Source of the DNA: Neckera pumila
Taxonomy: Eukaryota > Streptophyta > Bryopsida > Hypnales > Neckeraceae
Length of the DNA: 64,000 nucleotides
Direction: 5' to 3'
Assembly (NCBI GenBank): GCA_963969595.1
Contig: OZ018416.1
Span: 9,440,065 to 9,504,064, forward strand
Shown: positions 59,754-64,000 of the stretch, one piece after another
Layout of the letters: every line of letters begins with the position of its first letter
How positions within the stretch are numbered: the stretch's first letter is position 1
The notes under the pieces: model-generated
Databases searched by the model: none
Told to the model about the DNA's origin: nothing
What the model saw: the letters and a program-made list of their open reading frames with translations, nothing else
Program-made: the position numbers and the translations under genes

Positions 59754-62628
59754 CCTGTGGTGGCAATGCTCTCAACCTTTTTTTTTTTCCTTCAAAATTC
59801 CCAACAACAAGGAGATTGCCTTGGCTATAAACGCCCATCTCGAAATGGATCAGAAATATTATATTGATGAATGAAAAATCCGTAATCACCAACTACATGG
59901 ATCTCAAGCACCAAGAGAGGAAATAATCCTCCTGCAAAATAACATGACATTTCTTGGCAGGGGGTCAGTTTACGTGACTCCAAATCAGAATGTGATTAGT
60001 GCATACCATGCATGCATAGATCACACAAAGTTCCCACGTTCATTCACCACCCCATTTCAGAAACAGAATTTGCTGCAGACTTGAGTTCCCAACACTCCAG
60101 CCTCTGTTGCATGCCCATGAACCACGGCCAGGTCCACAGATCTTATTTGGTCGGTTCAGTTTTAGGTGTAGGGTTTACCATATACAAGGTTGTTGCACAC
60201 ACCTACCAGTAATCAGTTATATGGTAACAGAACACCAGACATGGTACCAAGTAGTTCAATTGGCTTCAATTCTATTGTCCAGTCATCCTTATTTGATTGA
60301 TTTGTAGCCCTTGAACATATTCAATAGACAGGTACAATATATGGTAACAGAGTATATGGTAACTCAAGCACAGCATTAATATGGAGTAAGTTATGCTCTA
60401 AGCTTAACGTGCTGGATGACAAATTCACTGATAGCAGAAATTAAAAAATAAAATAAAAAAGCATTGATAGCTTTGTCGTGATCTAATTGGACACGATAAG
60501 CAAATATAAGTTAAGTTATATATGCATGGGAATGGGGATGGTTGTACAAAACCACATGCACTTACTTTTTCATAAATGGTAGCAAATCTTGGTCCTCCCC
60601 ATCATAGGATCTTGGTCGGACCCTCCTTAATTTTAATCTCATTAACAGAAACCTTATATAAAGAACCACCCACTGAATGACCTGTGTCTGCTCGGACGTT
60701 TTGCATGCTTGGACGTTTTGCATGAGTTATATGGTAGCAAATTCTTCCGTAAAATCTACACCTACCCCTCTCCTGTACACCAAAAATTGGGAGAAAATTA
60801 GCACATGTGCACGGAACCTAGCTGAAATTAAAGCTCCCGTCCGGACAGGCTAGTTTGGATTGTTTTGTAGGGGGCAAAAATAAACCCTAGCTCATTTCCG
60901 TAGACCCAAGCATCTTTTGCTTCTAGCTAACTCCAAAAGAGGGGGCATGTCAAATGAAAACTGATCGGTGAACCGACCATCATCTTCATTATAATTATGG
61001 TGGAAAACATATTGTCGAACCAAAACGGAGCAGGTCACACGATTTTACCATATTTCTTCAGTTCACCATATTTTCTTCAACTTGGAAAGCATGTTGGCAA
61101 CTCATGTGACCATTCCACGTGCGCATGCAACTGAGTTTCCGACAGGGAAAGGTCAAACAAAACAATTGAAGTACAATTGCTTACCAATTTGTACAAAACA
61201 TAAAAATTGTGCATGCCACAACCCCCTACAGTTAAACTTAGTTCGCATGTACGACTGTCCAAAATATCAGTGAACAGTTGGTTACCAATTTGTTCGTAAA
61301 CGTAACTAATTGTGCACACGCCACACTGACTTTACCTAGTTTGCATGTACGATACGTCACCCACTCTATTACTAAACTATTTTAATTGAATATTTCCCCT
61401 CCAATGCAACTCCTGAGAATCGGTCCGGTCACTCATCTGACTGGACGTTCAAATTCCAGGTGTCCTGGTTGCAAACCCATGCAAGAGTGTAATTTGAAGG
61501 ATCGAAGTGTCATTAAGCTTAGAGAGGCTTCATTTTGAGAGAGTGTGTGTGGGTTTGTGTGTACCCATGGCTTACCATATAATAAATATTATTCTTATGT
61601 TTACAAGAGAGTTTAAGTCAGTTTAAAACATGAGGAGTGTCCGTCTATCTATCATCCTTGAGATGTTGAATTTTAGCAGAAGGGGGGCAAAGGGGGGGGC
61701 GCAACCTGAAGGGGGCAAAGGGGCAGATGTAAGCATTTTAAGTTAGACTGAAATTGGGATAGTGGTGGAGAGTCTGACTAAGTTATGATGTGCACAGACA
61801 CGTTGGGATGATGCCATGGAGCTCAGTCCGTCCGTCCGTCCATCTGCTGGGTTCAGTTGCCTCAGTTTGAATTGAGGCCTGGGGAGCTACATCCGAGGCC
61901 GGGGGGGAGCTACCTCCAAGGTGGAGGTGGAGGCTGGCACCCCCCACTCCCACTTGTCTGCATACTCATTATACAGGGGCTTGACCTTTGAGGCAAGCAA
62001 GCGTCTCGTGTGGTTCCTGTTGACTGCAAGTGGTGCCTGTTTCAAGGATTTTTTTTTGGTGACAAGTCTTATCTTGGTGCTGTATACTTTGCTACTACAG
62101 AATGTGTCAAGTCTCAAATGAATGATATTGTGTATGATGAACGGAATTGTAGGCTGATGGATGGACGGAATTTTTGTTGAGTTGATTGGGTGTTGGTGGA
62201 TGATCATGGGGACATGGGTGTTTGACCAAGTGAGTCGGTCGGAATGAGCACATCTTTTTGTTTTTTCTATTGGAACCGTTGAATAGTAAAAGTTGTCGTA
62301 CAATCGAGAGTGTAGTAGTAGAGGTAGTAGTTCTACTACCTATGTTACGTAGGTAGCTCTTCTGCTACCTAGTTTGCGTAGGTGTAGGTATCATGTGCCG
62401 TTTTTGAGGCATTCTACTAGAGATAGGCTTTTTGTGCACTCAACCTACAAATTAATCCTATGCTTTACGTAGCTTCTATAATATAATTGGCAATATAACT
62501 ATATAGCATAATCGATCAAAATTATTTGAAACTACAAAGTAAACAATATCGTCTCATGTATACTACTGTAGAAGGTGTTGTTTTTGATACACTTTCCATT
62601 CTGTACTAAAATAGTGATACGTCATAAT
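59754..62628. other. Intergenic DNA, no gene recognised
   Basis: Moderate-GC sequence with several small repeats. ATGGTAACAG recurs between 60219 and 60361, GGACGTTTTGCATG is duplicated at about 60696 and 60711, and a 101-bp tandem pair lies at 61179-61355. G-rich GGGGGCAAAGGGG tracts are at 61681-61725, (TCCG)n at about 61827-61840, and a perfect AGGTAGTAG-tt-CTACTACCT dyad at about 62322. No coherent coding frame. Confidence 0.45.
61179..61355. repeat. 101-bp-period tandem duplication
   Basis: Copy 1 (61179-61255) and copy 2 (61280-61355) share TTACCAATTTGT, AATTGTGCA, GCCACA, CTTAGTTCGCATGTACGA (copy 2 CCTAGTTTGCATGTACGA). Identity is about 75-80 percent. Non-coding. Confidence 0.65.
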
Positions 62629-63296
62629 TTAAAGATACTCACAATCATCAAAACCAACAATTTGGTAAATTGAAGTACAATATGTGTTAAATTTTGAAAG
62701 AAATTTGAACATATCATCATCTTTGCATTTGAAAATATAATGATCTTTTTTTCTTGAAACACATGGACAATTTCCATTGGGAAAAATTTGGACCATTTTT
62801 GGATTTTTGCCAGTCATTCTTGTTCCAATTTTATCAGATGTCTTCAAAATTTTAATGATTTTCATCATCAAAGTTTCCCATTTTTCCAAGTTATTCCCCC
62901 ACTTGCTTCAAACTACAAACAACAACAAACAAAATAATATTATTGTAAATGTTTTCCATGTTTTTACTCTATGAAATTGTGATAGCAATTTGCCAAATAT
63001 GCACTTGAATACTTTGTTTGAATTTTTTCCAACATGGTCCATGATCATTGACTTCCATGTACCCAGATTGAAAGTTCTTCGTCCAATGCAATTCTTTATC
63101 GTAAACAATATCGTTCATTTGAGTACTGACATAAATGCAGCATCAAAGTATAGAGCACCGAAATATGACTCGTCAGCAAAATCCTTGAAACTTGAACCTC
63201 TTTCTCTTGACTGACCCCAAAATTCAAACCATTTTCCACCATCCCTGTTGGGAATTTTATTGTACTGTTGATACTGCAACATTGGAGTCCATCCAA
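62629..63296 (-). pseudogene. Broken minus-strand frames, probable decayed transposon ORF
   Basis: Adjacent minus-strand frames read KWFEFWGQSRERGSSFKDF, DESYFGALYFDAAFMSVLK, then NCIGRRTFNLGTWKSMIMDH, then WETLMMKIIKIL and FPNGNCPCVSRKKDHYIFKC. They are separated by stops and shifts. The order and spacing suggest one former protein, but I do not recognise the family. Confidence 0.35.
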
Positions 63297-64000
63297 ACTA
63301 TTTTATTTGAAAGGAATCTCAAATGTGTAGTTTATAATTTAAGTGTCCTTGATTATGCCAGAATTCTGGGAAATTGTTGAGGTTTGGTGCGCATCAGGAG
63401 GTGCTCTGAAATTCAATGGACCCTAATTACTGGCATGGCTTTGTTTGTGTTCTTCAGGCAGTCCTCAGTCAGCGATCCCAGAACTAGCTAAATTTCGCTC
63501 GGTTTCTACTTCATTTTATCATGCCCTCAATGTAAATTCAAAAAAATCTTCTCCAAAAATGAACATTTGGTTAAAAACCTTGAACCCATTCTGAGATCGC
63601 TGGTCCTCACATTGTCCAAGATCTGAAAGAAATCTGAAACTTACAACTGAAAAACTGACCTATCATTTTCATTAAAAACTAATTTTATGAACGAGAACAA
63701 TAGTTTTCCCCTACTTTGAAGCTGAAAAGAAATTCCAGAGTTTAATTTTGTTCTAGATCCCATGAATAAATTTTTTGTTTTGTTTTGTTCTGAAACGATC
63801 CCACTAATAAATCTTTGAATGAATCTGTAAAACTACTGAGATTAGTTTGGGATCATAACTTCCCAATGCTCAAAATTTTAGTTCAGTTCAACAATTGGCA
63901 TTAAAAAATACCCCCCAAAGCCCCCAGGTCTGTTTTTCAACACAAAACACACACTGAAAACTGCCATTTCAATCATAAAGAGCAACAAGATCTAAAAAAC
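63297..64000. other. Terminal spacer
   Basis: AT-rich sequence to the window edge with no open frame of note and no repeat linked to others here. A gene could begin beyond the window. Confidence 0.4.

Noticed and set aside
60696..60724. Duplicate GGACGTTTTGCATG
   Set aside because: A single 15-bp tandem duplication in non-coding DNA; too small to interpret.
1..64000. CRISPR arrays, operons, riboswitches, prophage
   Set aside because: All genes have spliceosomal introns and plant homologues. Tandem repeats here lack spacer structure, so prokaryotic features do not apply.

Overview
This is nuclear DNA of a streptophyte plant. Four intron-containing genes with GT-AG splice sites match plant families, and one is a chlorophyll-breakdown enzyme expected only in the green lineage. 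Introns are mostly 100-600 bases and the intergenic DNA is AT-rich with many small inverted-repeat elements. An early-diverging lineage (bryophyte or streptophyte alga) seems more likely than a seed plant, but that is only an impression. I cannot name the species.

Layout. 1-3331 (+): the last 651 codons of VPS8, a CORVET tethering subunit, ending in a RING domain. 5727-9775 (+): a complete cofactor-independent phosphoglycerate mutase in nine exons (571 residues). 10285-12629 (-): red chlorophyll catabolite reductase in three exons (307 residues), convergent with the mutase; its introns and upstream region carry three separate tandem repeats. 13-35 kb: a gene desert packed with transposon remnants. 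35431-54413 (-): a roughly 40-exon PRT6-type N-recognin (UBR box, split RING-H2 and C-terminal UBR-family region). 54.4-64 kb: promoter side of PRT6, then more small transposons and unassigned AT-rich DNA.

The four genes do not form a pathway. They are housekeeping or organelle genes: endosomal tethering, glycolysis, chlorophyll detoxification and N-degron proteolysis.

The most unusual content is in the mobile DNA. At least five elements have ends of the form TTAA + CCCCTAAAGTCCC; three of them are a uniform 923-935 bp. At least four more have ends of the form TTAA + CCCTTgAAGG. Many have a small hairpin just inside one terminal repeat, whose sequence varies while its pairing is kept. TTAA target duplications with CCC-type termini are the signature of piggyBac-type transposition, which I regard as unexpected in a plant; no transposase for them is in the window. 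Other mobile DNA includes a 2.1-kb CACTA element with an intact AGG target duplication, a 1.07-kb near-perfect inverted repeat with decayed transposase sequence in both arms, and several MITE or foldback families present in two copies. All exon boundaries were placed by eye from splice signals, reading phase and protein-family similarity.
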